From Microvirga sp. KLBC 81 (GTDB taxonomy: Bacteria; Pseudomonadota; Alphaproteobacteria; Rhizobiales; Beijerinckiaceae), in contig NZ_QDAH01000007.1 in NCBI RefSeq assembly GCF_003075415.1, positions 62,001 through 126,000 of the forward strand: a stretch of 64,000 nt of DNA. Direction: 5' to 3'. A program made the translations under genes and the position numbers. Positions 37,310-46,461 of this stretch are shown in pieces. The stretch's first letter is position 1. The number at the start of each line of letters is the position of its first letter. The notes under the pieces are model-generated. The model was not told the origin of the DNA and did not search any database. It was given only the letters and a program-made list of their open reading frames with translations.

Positions 37310-40300
37310 TCACGCCGCTTTGATGAGGGTAAGAGCCGATTCCAGGTCCGGTTCCATCAGCTCATGGATGACCGGCCCCGCGGTCCAGACCAGGAAGGTG
37401 CGAATACGCTTGTCCGGATAGATCTCGGAGAGAAGTGTTCGGTAAAGGGCAAGCTGGGCCACGTAGGATTGAGGCGGCGGCTGACCGGCTTTAAGCGCCC
37501 GTGCGGTCGTCTTGAAATCCGCCACCAGGACCTCGTTCTCCAGCACGGCCAGGCGGTCGATCTGACCGGAGACCATGAGCTCTCCTCGAACAGTCAGCAC
37601 CTTGCCGGCAATCGGAGCCTCGGCCCGGGAGCCCGGCCCGAACAGGGCCTGCAGACCCTCATGCTCCAGAACGTCGAGCGCATTGGCGATGACCGATTCG
37701 CGGACCTCCGCGGGAAGACGCGGCGCTCGGGCCCGCACATAGGCGCGCGCCATGGTTTCCCGATGCTCGGCGCCGAGTGCCGGCAGGCGTTCCAGCAAGG
37801 CATGGACCAGGGTCCCGCGAAGCCGGGCCTCGGGGGCATAGGGGCCATCGCCCGGCCGCGTCATGCGCTCGGCGGCTCCCAGCGCGCTCGACGGACGGAT
37901 CGGGGGCAGGGGCTCAGGCTCTGGCTTTGCGGGAAGGGTGAGCCAATCCGGCACCTCGAAGGGTTCGAGCGGCGCGATGTCCGATTCGGCGGCGAGCGTG
38001 CGCGCGAGCGGCGAACCTTCGCGCCAGAGGTCGATGGGTCCGTAAGGCGCTTCGCTGCGCTCCAGGCCGCCTGCCTTTTCGACGAGCCCATGACGGATCA
38101 TCTCGCACCAGGCTTCCTGCGGCGAGTCCTTGCGGCCTGTGAGATAGGGCGCGATCACCAGCCGGTCCTTCGCGCGCGTCATCGCGACGTAGAGCAGACG
38201 GTTGTGCTCCTCGTAGCCTTTCGCATGCAGAAGACCGCGAGCCTCTTCCATCACGCTGCAATCGCCGCTCTTGCCCGGCGCCCAGACTGGAATCGTCTCA
38301 CCCGTCCTGGTCTGCAGTTGCAGCAGCGGCGGATCGCGGCCCAGCACCTCGCAGCCGTCGATGAGAATGACGACGGATGCCTCCAAGCCTTTCGCTCCGT
38401 GCACCGTCATCACGCGCACTTCGTTGTTCACCGAGTCGAGATCGCGCTTGATGGAGTGCGAGGCGGATTCGAAGCGGTTGAGGAAGACGGTGAGCGAAGG
38501 CGTCTCCGTCATTTCCGATTGATGCGCGAAGCAGAGGAAAGCGTCGATGGCGTCACCCGCCTCACTGCCGAGACGAGCGACAAGCTGCGAGCGTCCACCA
38601 CGAGGTCCGAGCAATGTGGCGAAGAAGCCGAAGGGGCCGTGCTGTGCGGCGAGTTCGCGCCACGCCTGCAGCGCCTCGCAACCACGCTTCGCTTTCGCAT
38701 CACCTGTCTCGGCATGACGCTGCAACGCCGCATGCAACGACTCGTCGTCCGCGCGGTCGGCGGCGATGCGGATGAGATCGTCATCGGTGAGGCCGACGAG
38801 CGGTGATTTCAACGCGGTGGCGAGCGTCAGGTCGTCATCCGGCAGCAGCGCCGCGCGGCCAGCCGCCACGAGATCGAGCACGGCGATGTGCTCGCCGATA
38901 TTGAGCCGGTCCGCGCCCGCCACCGGCACGCCCGCTTCCTTCAACGCGCGGATCACCGCCTCGAAAGCGACACCACGCTTGCGCACGAGCACCAGCACGT
39001 CGCCCGCCGTCCACACGCGGCCGTTCTCATCGCCCTTGGTGGTCCAGCACTTCACGGCCTGCGCGACGCGCCGAGCGAGGACAACGGGGGGCGATTGCTG
39101 CTCGGGCTCGTCGACGGGAAGCACCCAGGCTTCCGGCTCTTCCTCATCGGCGGGCGTTTCGGTGGGCCACAATTCCACAAGGCCCGGCGCATGCGGACGG
39201 GCGCTTTCGTGCACGGTGCCCACCGCCTTGTCCTCGAAGGAGAGGCCCTTGAAGTTCTTCTCCACTGCAAAGGTGGCGTCGACCGCCGACAGCACGGCTT
39301 TCGCTGAGCGGAAGGACATGGTGAGCGACACGTCCTCGAACAGGAGATCCGCTTCGCGCACCTTCTTCGACCAGTCGCGGCGGGTGGATTCGAATTCCTG
39401 CGGAGCGGCGCCCTGGAAGCCGTAGATCGACTGCTTGGGATCGCCGACCGCGAAAAGCGTGCGGATGCGCATGCCGGCGGCGCCTTGGCCTGCGGTGAAA
39501 TCCTCCGTGATCTTACGCAGGATCTCCCATTGCTCCGGGTTCGTGTCCTGCGCCTCGTCGACCAGCACATGGTCGATGCCGCGATCGAGCTTGTAGAGCA
39601 CCCAGGCCGTGTCGCCGCGCGAGAGCAGCGCCAGCGTCCTGTCGATGAGGTCCTGGAAATCGAGCGCGCCGAGCCGCATCTTCGTCTGCTCGACGCGGTC
39701 ATGGATTTCGGCGGCGAGCAGGAACAGCGCCTGCGTGCGTTCCACGGCGCGCGCGGCCTTGCGCTTGTCCATGAGATTCCAGATGCGGCTTTGCTCGTCG
39801 AGCAACCGCTCCTTCAGGACGGGATCGACAGACTTGGTGACGAGGCGCGATTCCGCGCGCGGCAGGCCGTCAGATTCCTTGAGGAAGATCGAGAGGTAGT
39901 GCTTCAGCTTCTCGGCAGGCTCGACGGCATTGGCGGCAGCGATGAAGGCTTCGGCCCGCTCCTGATCGGTGGCTTTACCCGTCATCAGGTCCTGTGAGAT
40001 GGCTGGCCAGTTTTCCGGCGTGAGCCCACCTTCCAGTATCGCCTGCTCGATGCTCATCAGCGTCTCATCATGCTTGAGACCAAGCTCCTGGCGCAGACGC
40101 GCGATGCCTTTGGGATCGTGCAGGAAGTTCTTGCAGCGGAGCGCCGCGTTGAGGGCGGAGGTCAGCGCATCGCCCACCGCATCGACGCTGATGATGTCGA
40201 GCGCATCCTTCAGGTGAGGGAAATTGCCGTTGGAGGCATCCGCCAGCACGTTCTTCACCGCCTGCGCCAGCATCTCGTCGGTCTGGCTCTCGTCCAGCAC

Positions 40301-40747
40301 GGCAAAGCGCGCGGGCACATTGGCCTCGAAGGGCACGAGATGCAGCAGGCGCTCGCAGAAGGCGTGAATCGTGTCGATCTTCAGGCCACCCGGCGTTTCC
40401 ACGGCGCGCGCGAAGAGCGTGCGAGCGAGCTTCACCTGTTGGCGTGTGGGCCTCTGGCCTTCGAGTTCCGTGAGTTCGGCAACGAGGCTTTCCTCGTCCA
40501 TCGTCACCCAGCGTCCCAGCCGCTCGAACACGCGGATGGCCATGTTGGCAGCGGCGGCCTTGGTGAAGGTGAGGCATAAGATGCGCCCCGGAAGCGAGCC
40601 TGCGAGCAGCAGGCGCACCACGCGGTCGGTGAGCACCTTCGTCTTGCCTGCGCCCGCATTGGCGGACACCCAGGCCGAAGCACGCGGGTTCGCCGCGCGG
40701 CGCTGCGCTTCCTTGGTGTAATCGGGAATGACGAGATCGTTGCTCAT
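37310..40747 (-). CDS. addA: Double-strand break repair helicase-nuclease AddA
   Basis: The UvrD-type helicase and nuclease subunit of AddAB, the functional replacement of RecBCD in alphaproteobacteria; it resects broken ends for RecA. Walker A is SANAGAGKTKVLTDR (near residue 29), Walker B is HVLVDEAQDTNPEQW, later helicase motifs include GDPKQSIYGFQGA and VMTVHGAKGLE, and the nuclease motif VLVADFKTTARAL is near the C-terminus. The length (1145 residues) is normal. Its start overlaps the addB stop by ATGA. Confidence 0.97.
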   Translation of the reverse strand: MSNDLVIPDYTKEAQRRAANPRASAWVSANAGAGKTKVLTDRVVRLLLAGSLPGRILCLTFTKAAAANMAIRVFERLGRWVTMDEESLVAELTELEGQRPTRQQVKLARTLFARAVETPGGLKIDTIHAFCERLLHLVPFEANVPARFAVLDESQTDEMLAQAVKNVLADASNGNFPHLKDALDIISVDAVGDALTSALNAALRCKNFLHDPKGIARLRQELGLKHDETLMSIEQAILEGGLTPENWPAISQDLMTGKATDQERAEAFIAAANAVEPAEKLKHYLSIFLKESDGLPRAESRLVTKSVDPVLKERLLDEQSRIWNLMDKRKAARAVERTQALFLLAAEIHDRVEQTKMRLGALDFQDLIDRTLALLSRGDTAWVLYKLDRGIDHVLVDEAQDTNPEQWEILRKITEDFTAGQGAAGMRIRTLFAVGDPKQSIYGFQGAAPQEFESTRRDWSKKVREADLLFEDVSLTMSFRSAKAVLSAVDATFAVEKNFKGLSFEDKAVGTVHESARPHAPGLVELWPTETPADEEEPEAWVLPVDEPEQQSPPVVLARRVAQAVKCWTTKGDENGRVWTAGDVLVLVRKRGVAFEAVIRALKEAGVPVAGADRLNIGEHIAVLDLVAAGRAALLPDDDLTLATALKSPLVGLTDDDLIRIAADRADDESLHAALQRHAETGDAKAKRGCEALQAWRELAAQHGPFGFFATLLGPRGGRSQLVARLGSEAGDAIDAFLCFAHQSEMTETPSLTVFLNRFESASHSIKRDLDSVNNEVRVMTVHGAKGLEASVVILIDGCEVLGRDPPLLQLQTRTGETIPVWAPGKSGDCSVMEEARGLLHAKGYEEHNRLLYVAMTRAKDRLVIAPYLTGRKDSPQEAWCEMIRHGLVEKAGGLERSEAPYGPIDLWREGSPLARTLAAESDIAPLEPFEVPDWLTLPAKPEPEPLPPIRPSSALGAAERMTRPGDGPYAPEARLRGTLVHALLERLPALGAEHRETMARAYVRARAPRLPAEVRESVIANALDVLEHEGLQALFGPGSRAEAPIAGKVLTVRGELMVSGQIDRLAVLENEVLVADFKTTARALKAGQPPPQSYVAQLALYRTLLSEIYPDKRIRTFLVWTAGPVIHELMEPDLESALTLIKAA

Positions 40748-43700
40748 TCGCCGCCCTCAGCCCCGCCGGCGCTCGCCAGCGACCATTCCTTCACGCGCGC
40801 CAGATGATCGTATTCGGAGAAGCGCCGCGCATATTTCGGGAAGGGCCGCGAGACATAGGCCGCCTCGCCCTTCACGAAACGCGCGATCATGCCCTCGAAG
40901 CGGCGGCGATGTTCCTCGACGATCTCGGCAACGGAGCGCTCCTCGTTGCGCCCTGGCTCAATCTGACGAGGCTTGATCGGCTCGCGCCCGCCGGTGGTGT
41001 GAACGTAGACGAGGTCCGGCGTTTCCTTTGCCATCGGAAGGCCCTTGAAGGCGCCCTTCATCAGCATCACGGCTTCGAGCGTCAGCTGCGGCGAGAAGCC
41101 GGCATAGACCTCGCGCACGCCCGGCGGCTGCCCGGTCTTGAAATCGATGATGGTGAAGCCGCCGTCGCGGCGATGTTCGATGCGGTCCGCGCGGGCGCGA
41201 AGATTGAAGATCGAGCCATCAGGGAGCGGAATCGACAATCGGCCCGAGCGCTCGGCGTAAACTTCCAGAATATCCGGGCGACGCTGCTGCTCCCAATCCA
41301 GGAACGCGATGGCAAGCCGCTCGAAGCGCGGCCACCACTCGGCATAGAGCTCGGGATAGGCCTCCGCGATCTCGGTGAAAGCGTCCTCGCCGAGGCCCAG
41401 CAGAATTTCCTGCGCATGAGCGGGCAGGTCCTTCGGGAACCGCTCGGCGAATTGACCGACGACATCGTGAATGATCGTGCCGCGATCGGCAGCACTCGGC
41501 GCGATGGCGATCGCTTCCAACGCATCGAGCTTCAGGACGTGGCGCGCGAAGATGGAATAGGGATCGCGCACCAGCGTCTCGACTTCCGTGACGCTCAACG
41601 AACGCGGGAAGAGCGCAGGATCGGGCTTCGGGCGCGGGCGGGCTAAGGGCGGGGCGGGTTCCGGCGTGTCGAGCGTGCGTGCGAGGCGGCGGTAGTACTC
41701 GCCCGCCTTCACCATGCGCTCCCACACCTCCTTGCCGGTAAAAGCCTTGAGACGCTGCAGGAAGCGCGAGGGCACCATGGGCGAGCCGTCGCGTTTCTGC
41801 GCGCGCGTGATCACCACGTCATGGGTGCCGAGCGCCTGCACGAAGTCATGCGCCGTCTGGCCGATGCGCCGCTCCGGCGGCATCAGGCCGACGCGGGCAC
41901 GCATCGGCCGGTTGAGGAACGCATCCGTGACCGTGCGCGGCGGCCACGTGCCTTCATCCAGCCCGCCGAGCACGACCCGGTCGACCGAGAGAAGGCGTGC
42001 TTCGAGGAGGCCAAGGATTTTCATACGGCGATGCGTGGAGCGCGGCGAGGGGCTCAAAGAGCGCTGCTTGGCGAGCGCGGCGAAGAAGGAGGGGTAATCG
42101 ACGAAGCGACCCTCGAGCGGATGGCCTTCCTCTTCGCGAATGTCCGAGTTCTCGAGATCGTCGAAGAGGGCGGCAAGCGGTTCGAGCGAAGGTTCGCCCG
42201 CTCCCACCTCATCCTCAGGCCCCGCGCAGAGCAGCTCGAAAGCGCGCCGGTGGTGTTCCACCAGGGCCATGAGGTCGATGCGCTCCTCGCCATAGACGGC
42301 AGGCGTGAAGGTCTGGAAGGCAAGACCCAAACGCTGCAGCAGCGTGTCGGCAAGGTCCCAATCCGCACCGGTCAGGCGCGCGCGGGGACGCGGCGTGCGA
42401 CGGTCCTTTTCCGTGCGACGCGTTGCGAGGGCTGCGCGCATGCCTTCGATGCCCGGTGCGGGCGCGGGGCCGCGCAGCACGCCGATTTCGAGAACGCCCG
42501 CCGCATGTTCGATGATGGCGCGCGGGAAGCCCAGACGCACCAGCGGATGCGCGAGCAGCGAGAGCACTCGCACGGGGCTCAGATCATCGGCTGCGGCTTC
42601 CGCCGTCAGGCGTGCGAGACGTCCTGCGGGCGTATCGGCGAGCGGAATGCCCGCTGAATCCTCCACGCTCAATCCCCAGCGGGCGAGCTCCGCCGTCACG
42701 CGTGCGGCCAGTGCGCGGTCAGGCGTGACGAGTGCTGCGGTCTTGTCGGGATGCACGAGTGTTTCGCGCAGGGCGATCGCGATGGCAAACGCCTCCTCGC
42801 GCTCGTCCATGGCCTCGATGATGGTGAGCCCCTCGCAGCCGGTGCGGCTCATCGCCAAACGCTCGTCGGGCGTGATGAGCGCCCAGCGATCCGTGGTGTC
42901 TGCGGGGCGAAGCGTCTCCGAGAGAAGCCGGTTGCGCGCACGCGCCTGGTCCGGCAGCTCACCGAGGATGGTGACGGCGGAGCGCGGGAGGCGCAGGTGC
43001 CTGTCCATCAGGCGGCGGAGCGAAGCCTGCGGGTGGCCGTGAACCGGATCGGTCTCGTCGTCGCCAACGCCGCCGATGGCGGACCAGCTCTCGTCATCGA
43101 GATCCGTGTCGAGGCCAGGCAGCACGATGGCGCCGCGCGGCAGGCGCGCGATGGTCGCCATCAGATGCGCGGTCGCAGGCACGGAGCCGGTGGAGCCTGC
43201 GACGATGATGGGGTTCTCTGGCCGTTCGCGGGTGAGGCGGCGCGCTTCCGCCTCGATCAGGGCGGTGCGTCTTTGAGCCGGGTCGCTCGCTTGGCGCTCA
43301 GCCAGGATCTTCGGCCAGTTCTCGCTCGCGATCTGCACGAAGTGGCGCGTAATCTCGAAATACTTCGAGTAGTCGGAATCAACCGCGAGTTCGAGGGCAT
43401 GCCAGTCGATGCCCTCCGTCGTGAAGGCATCCATCAGTGTTTCGAGATCACCTGCGAGGTTTACGGCATCGGCAGGCGAAGCAGGCACCATGAAGGGCAC
43501 TTCGGGGCCGAGCTGCAGCAGCGCGCGATCCACTTCGGCCGACCAGCGCTGCACGAGGCGCGTGAGAATGAGGCGACGCTCCAGCGGTGGAATGGGTGGC
43601 TTCAGGCTGGCGGCTTCTGCAAAGGGCGTGCCTTCCAGCCCCGTCAGCTCGAATTCGGCTTCGTCCGTTTCGCCCAAGGGCACGATGCGCGGCAAAAGTT

Positions 43701-43914
43701 GCGCGCGGCCTGCGCCGCGCTCAGCCAGCAGCGCGATCAGCGCGCGGGTGGCACGGCGGGTCGGAACGTAGATGGTGACGTCGGCGAGTGCTGCGGGATC
43801 ATCGGAGAGCGGGCCGACGAGCTGGCCTTCGAGCAGCGCGTCCACCAGGGTCGGCAGGAAGGCGCAACCCGGAGGAATCGAAAAGACGCGCGGCGCATCT
43901 TTAAGATCATGCAT
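40744..43914 (-). CDS. addB: Double-strand break repair protein AddB
   Basis: The partner of AddA, with a degenerate helicase part and a C-terminal nuclease domain (about 1056 residues). FTIIDFKTGQPPGVREV is the nuclease motif. The N-terminal YVPTRRATRALIALLAERG region lacks a normal Walker A, and no C-terminal cluster of cysteines for an iron-sulfur centre is seen, unlike Bacillus AddB. I chose the ATG at 43914 (MHDLKDAPRVFSIPPG); the longer frame to 43962 would be encoded by a palindrome. Confidence 0.94.
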   Translation of the reverse strand: MHDLKDAPRVFSIPPGCAFLPTLVDALLEGQLVGPLSDDPAALADVTIYVPTRRATRALIALLAERGAGRAQLLPRIVPLGETDEAEFELTGLEGTPFAEAASLKPPIPPLERRLILTRLVQRWSAEVDRALLQLGPEVPFMVPASPADAVNLAGDLETLMDAFTTEGIDWHALELAVDSDYSKYFEITRHFVQIASENWPKILAERQASDPAQRRTALIEAEARRLTRERPENPIIVAGSTGSVPATAHLMATIARLPRGAIVLPGLDTDLDDESWSAIGGVGDDETDPVHGHPQASLRRLMDRHLRLPRSAVTILGELPDQARARNRLLSETLRPADTTDRWALITPDERLAMSRTGCEGLTIIEAMDEREEAFAIAIALRETLVHPDKTAALVTPDRALAARVTAELARWGLSVEDSAGIPLADTPAGRLARLTAEAAADDLSPVRVLSLLAHPLVRLGFPRAIIEHAAGVLEIGVLRGPAPAPGIEGMRAALATRRTEKDRRTPRPRARLTGADWDLADTLLQRLGLAFQTFTPAVYGEERIDLMALVEHHRRAFELLCAGPEDEVGAGEPSLEPLAALFDDLENSDIREEEGHPLEGRFVDYPSFFAALAKQRSLSPSPRSTHRRMKILGLLEARLLSVDRVVLGGLDEGTWPPRTVTDAFLNRPMRARVGLMPPERRIGQTAHDFVQALGTHDVVITRAQKRDGSPMVPSRFLQRLKAFTGKEVWERMVKAGEYYRRLARTLDTPEPAPPLARPRPKPDPALFPRSLSVTEVETLVRDPYSIFARHVLKLDALEAIAIAPSAADRGTIIHDVVGQFAERFPKDLPAHAQEILLGLGEDAFTEIAEAYPELYAEWWPRFERLAIAFLDWEQQRRPDILEVYAERSGRLSIPLPDGSIFNLRARADRIEHRRDGGFTIIDFKTGQPPGVREVYAGFSPQLTLEAVMLMKGAFKGLPMAKETPDLVYVHTTGGREPIKPRQIEPGRNEERSVAEIVEEHRRRFEGMIARFVKGEAAYVSRPFPKYARRFSEYDHLARVKEWSLASAGGAEGGE

Positions 43915-43957
43915 GATCTTGTTGGAAAACCCGTTCCCACTTTTCCGGATCATGCTC
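43905..43957. repeat. Palindrome at the addB start
   Basis: GATCATGC...GCATGATC-type sequence, with TTGGAAAACCCGTTCCCACTTTTCC in two paired halves (GGAAAACC and CCACTTTTCC as elsewhere in family C). Part of it is in frame with addB and would encode an alternative N-terminus. Confidence 0.6.
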
Positions 43958-43971
43958 GACAAGACAAAACC

Positions 43972-44703
43972 TCATCGCTTGCTGGCGGCAAGGCACTTTT
44001 CTGCCTCATCGATCGTGTGAGGCTCTCCAACATGCAGCCATTGCCCCGTCAGAGGCAAGCCGTAGAGGCGTCCTTTCGCGATGGCGCGGTCGTAGAAAGC
44101 GTTGGCCGAGAAGGCTCCCTCGGGCGTTCCGACAACCAGTTCCGGCTTCACGACGGCCACACCTGCGTAGACGAAATCCGCACTGGGGTCGTCTCCACGA
44201 CGGTGCAGGCGGCCATCCGCATCGCAGTGAAAGTCGCCGCGCCCCTCATAGCCAACACTTGTGGATAACGGGGCGACAAGCATCAGGATGTCCATGCGCT
44301 CAGCATCCCAGGCCGCCACGAGGCGCTTCAGATTCGGCTCCTCGCCCTCGATCCACATGGAATCGGAATTGAAGGTGATGAAGGGATCGTTTCCCAACAG
44401 CGGCAGCGCCTTCTTCACGCCGCCGCCGGTTTCGAGAAGCTGAGGCCGCTCGTCAGAAATCACGATCTGCGGAAAAGTGCGGGTGCGCAGATGGCCTTCC
44501 AGCATGTCTGCGAAGTGGTGCACGTTCACGATCACCTTCCCGATGCCGGCTTCATGCAGCTTGTCGAGGGCGAAATCGATCAGGCTTTGCCCCGCCACCT
44601 TCACGAGGGGCTTGGGCATGGTCGCCGTGATCGGGAGCATGCGCTTGCCGAGGCCCGCAGCAAGGACGATGGCGGTGTGGGGCTTGTTTGGAAGAGTGCT
44701 CAT
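43972..44703 (-). CDS. Nucleotidyltransferase, MurU-like (N-acetylmuramate-1-phosphate uridylyltransferase)
   Basis: A sugar-phosphate nucleotidyltransferase of 243 residues. IVLAAGLGKRMLPITATMPKPL is the nucleotide-binding signature and NSDSMWIEG the metal-binding Asp region. It fits MurU, which activates N-acetylmuramate 1-phosphate with UTP in a cell-wall recycling path, because the next gene upstream encodes an AmgK-like kinase fused to TsaE. The ATG at 44703 has GGGAGG upstream. A family A hairpin separates the two genes. Confidence 0.85.
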   Translation of the reverse strand: MSTLPNKPHTAIVLAAGLGKRMLPITATMPKPLVKVAGQSLIDFALDKLHEAGIGKVIVNVHHFADMLEGHLRTRTFPQIVISDERPQLLETGGGVKKALPLLGNDPFITFNSDSMWIEGEEPNLKRLVAAWDAERMDILMLVAPLSTSVGYEGRGDFHCDADGRLHRRGDDPSADFVYAGVAVVKPELVVGTPEGAFSANAFYDRAIAKGRLYGLPLTGQWLHVGEPHTIDEAEKCLAASKR

Positions 44704-44715
44704 TACAGCACCTCC

Positions 44716-44821
44716 CTCATCTGAGGAGCCGCGAAGCGGCGTCTCGAAGGAGGATCCAGAGAGTACTGGAAACGCCTCGTCCTTCGAGACGGATTGCTGG
44801 CGCAATCCTCCTCAGGATGAG
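44716..44821. repeat. Family A hairpin, copy 3
   Basis: Ends CTCATCTGAGGAG (one base shorter than other copies) and CTCCTCAGGATGAG; inner stem GTCTCGAAGG against CCTTCGAGAC. It lies between the murU-like gene and the tsaE-amgK fusion on the same transcript. Confidence 0.9.
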
Positions 44822-44873
44822 GCTCGGGGTGATGGCGCAAGGTGCTCTGAAAAACTGGTGCACTGAAAATCGC

Positions 44874-46451
44874 TCAAGAAGGGGGCGTCTCATCCTCGAG
44901 CGGAATGAGGCGCGGCAGATAAGTCTCATACCAGACCTTGAGCCTGCCCAAGGCCGGATGCGCGAGGTTGCGGGTGAGATAGGCCTCAATCCGCGGCAGA
45001 TGCTTCAGATAATGCGGCTTGCCGTCGCGCCGGTCGAGGCGCGCAAAGATGCCGAGGATCTTCGTGGCGCGCTGCGTCGCCATGATCGCGTAGGCGCGGG
45101 CAAAGCCCGAGACGTCGAAATCGGGATCGGCCGCTTTGCGCTCGCGGGCATAAAGGCCGATGAGCTTCAGCTCCAGATCCGCCGGCACGGTTATGCGCGC
45201 ATCCTGCAGGAGAGAGGCGACATCATAGGCCGGCGAGCCCAGCACCGCGTCCTGGAAGTCGATGAGGCCCACGCGCTGCAGTCCCTCGCGCTCGGGCATC
45301 CAGATGAGGTTGGGCGAGTGGTAATCGCGCAAGATCCAGGTGACGGGGCCTGCGAGAATTTCACCCAAGGCTTCCGTCCAGAGATTGACGAATTCCGCGC
45401 GCGCGGAGCCGGAGAGCTGCGTGCCGATGATGTGCGGCACATACCAATCGGCAAGAAGCTCCACCTCGATGAGCAGCGCTTCGAGATCATAGGGCGGGAT
45501 CTCATGCTCGATGCCGTTGGACACCGGCAGCACCTGCGGCAGCTCTGTGCTGTGCAGCTTCACGAGAAGGCGCGTCGCCTCCGCATAACGCTCGGGGATC
45601 GGGCCGTTCTCATCGACCACTGGTTCGGAGCCAAGATCCTCGATCAGCAGGAGACCCGCATCGAGATCCTCACCGTAGATGTAAGGCGCACTGAAGCCCA
45701 ACGCGCGCAGACCCTTGTCCATGGCCACAAACGCGTGAACGGTTTCGGCGAGTTTTGCGATGGTCGTGTAGGGCTTGCCGCGCCGTACGGGCGGGCCGAC
45801 GGGCCGCGGCGGCGAGATCATCAAAAGGGCGGTTTCGCCGTTCGGCTTCACCAGCCGCTCGTAGGAGCGGATGACGGAGGCGTCGCTCGGCATCGGCAGG
45901 CGCGCGGCATCCGACCAGCCGCAGCGATCCACCAGATTGCGGAACGCCTTGATGCGCTGCAGGCGCGAGGCGAAGGCGCCGGTGCCAGTGAGCATGGCGA
46001 TGCGGCCCCGGCCTCCGGGCCCGATATCGAGGTGGATATCGAGGTGCTCGGGATTCAGCGCATCCTCGGCCCGCTCTGGCCACTCGACGAGCGCGATGGC
46101 GTTTTCCGTCAGCTCCTCCCAGCCCAGCTCCACCAGCTCATAGCCGCCGGAGAGGCGGTAGAAGTCCGCGTGCACGATGGGGCAGAGCGGGCCGTCATAA
46201 ACCTGCATCAGGGTGAAGGTGGGGCTCGGGACTTCGAGCTCCGGGTCGTTCGCAAGCGTTCGCACGAGCGCGCGGGCGAAGGTGGTCTTGCCGGCGCCGA
46301 GCCCCCCTGAGAGGGTCAGGAGATCGCCGGGCTTTAATTCCTCCGCGAGCTTGCGCGCGAAATTCTCCGTGGCCTCGTGATCGGGAAGCGTCACGATCCA
46401 TGCGACTTGGGAGACATCCTGCTCGGACATAAGAGCCAATCCATTCACCAT
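44874..46451 (-). CDS. TsaE / aminoglycoside phosphotransferase-like (AmgK) fusion protein
   Basis: Two domains in 525 residues. Residues about 15-165 are TsaE, the ATPase for the t6A37 tRNA modification: LSGGLGAGKTTFARALVRTL is the P-loop and PSPTFTLMQVYDG and HADFYRL follow. Residues about 180-510 are an APH-fold kinase with the catalytic loop RDYHSPNLIW and the metal-binding LIDFQDAVLG, most like AmgK, which phosphorylates N-acetylmuramate. The fusion is known in alphaproteobacteria. The start is uncertain: 46451 or 46430 (MSEQDVSQVAW). Confidence 0.88.
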   Translation of the reverse strand: MVNGLALMSEQDVSQVAWIVTLPDHEATENFARKLAEELKPGDLLTLSGGLGAGKTTFARALVRTLANDPELEVPSPTFTLMQVYDGPLCPIVHADFYRLSGGYELVELGWEELTENAIALVEWPERAEDALNPEHLDIHLDIGPGGRGRIAMLTGTGAFASRLQRIKAFRNLVDRCGWSDAARLPMPSDASVIRSYERLVKPNGETALLMISPPRPVGPPVRRGKPYTTIAKLAETVHAFVAMDKGLRALGFSAPYIYGEDLDAGLLLIEDLGSEPVVDENGPIPERYAEATRLLVKLHSTELPQVLPVSNGIEHEIPPYDLEALLIEVELLADWYVPHIIGTQLSGSARAEFVNLWTEALGEILAGPVTWILRDYHSPNLIWMPEREGLQRVGLIDFQDAVLGSPAYDVASLLQDARITVPADLELKLIGLYARERKAADPDFDVSGFARAYAIMATQRATKILGIFARLDRRDGKPHYLKHLPRIEAYLTRNLAHPALGRLKVWYETYLPRLIPLEDETPPS

Positions 46452-46461
46452 CACAGGGGTC

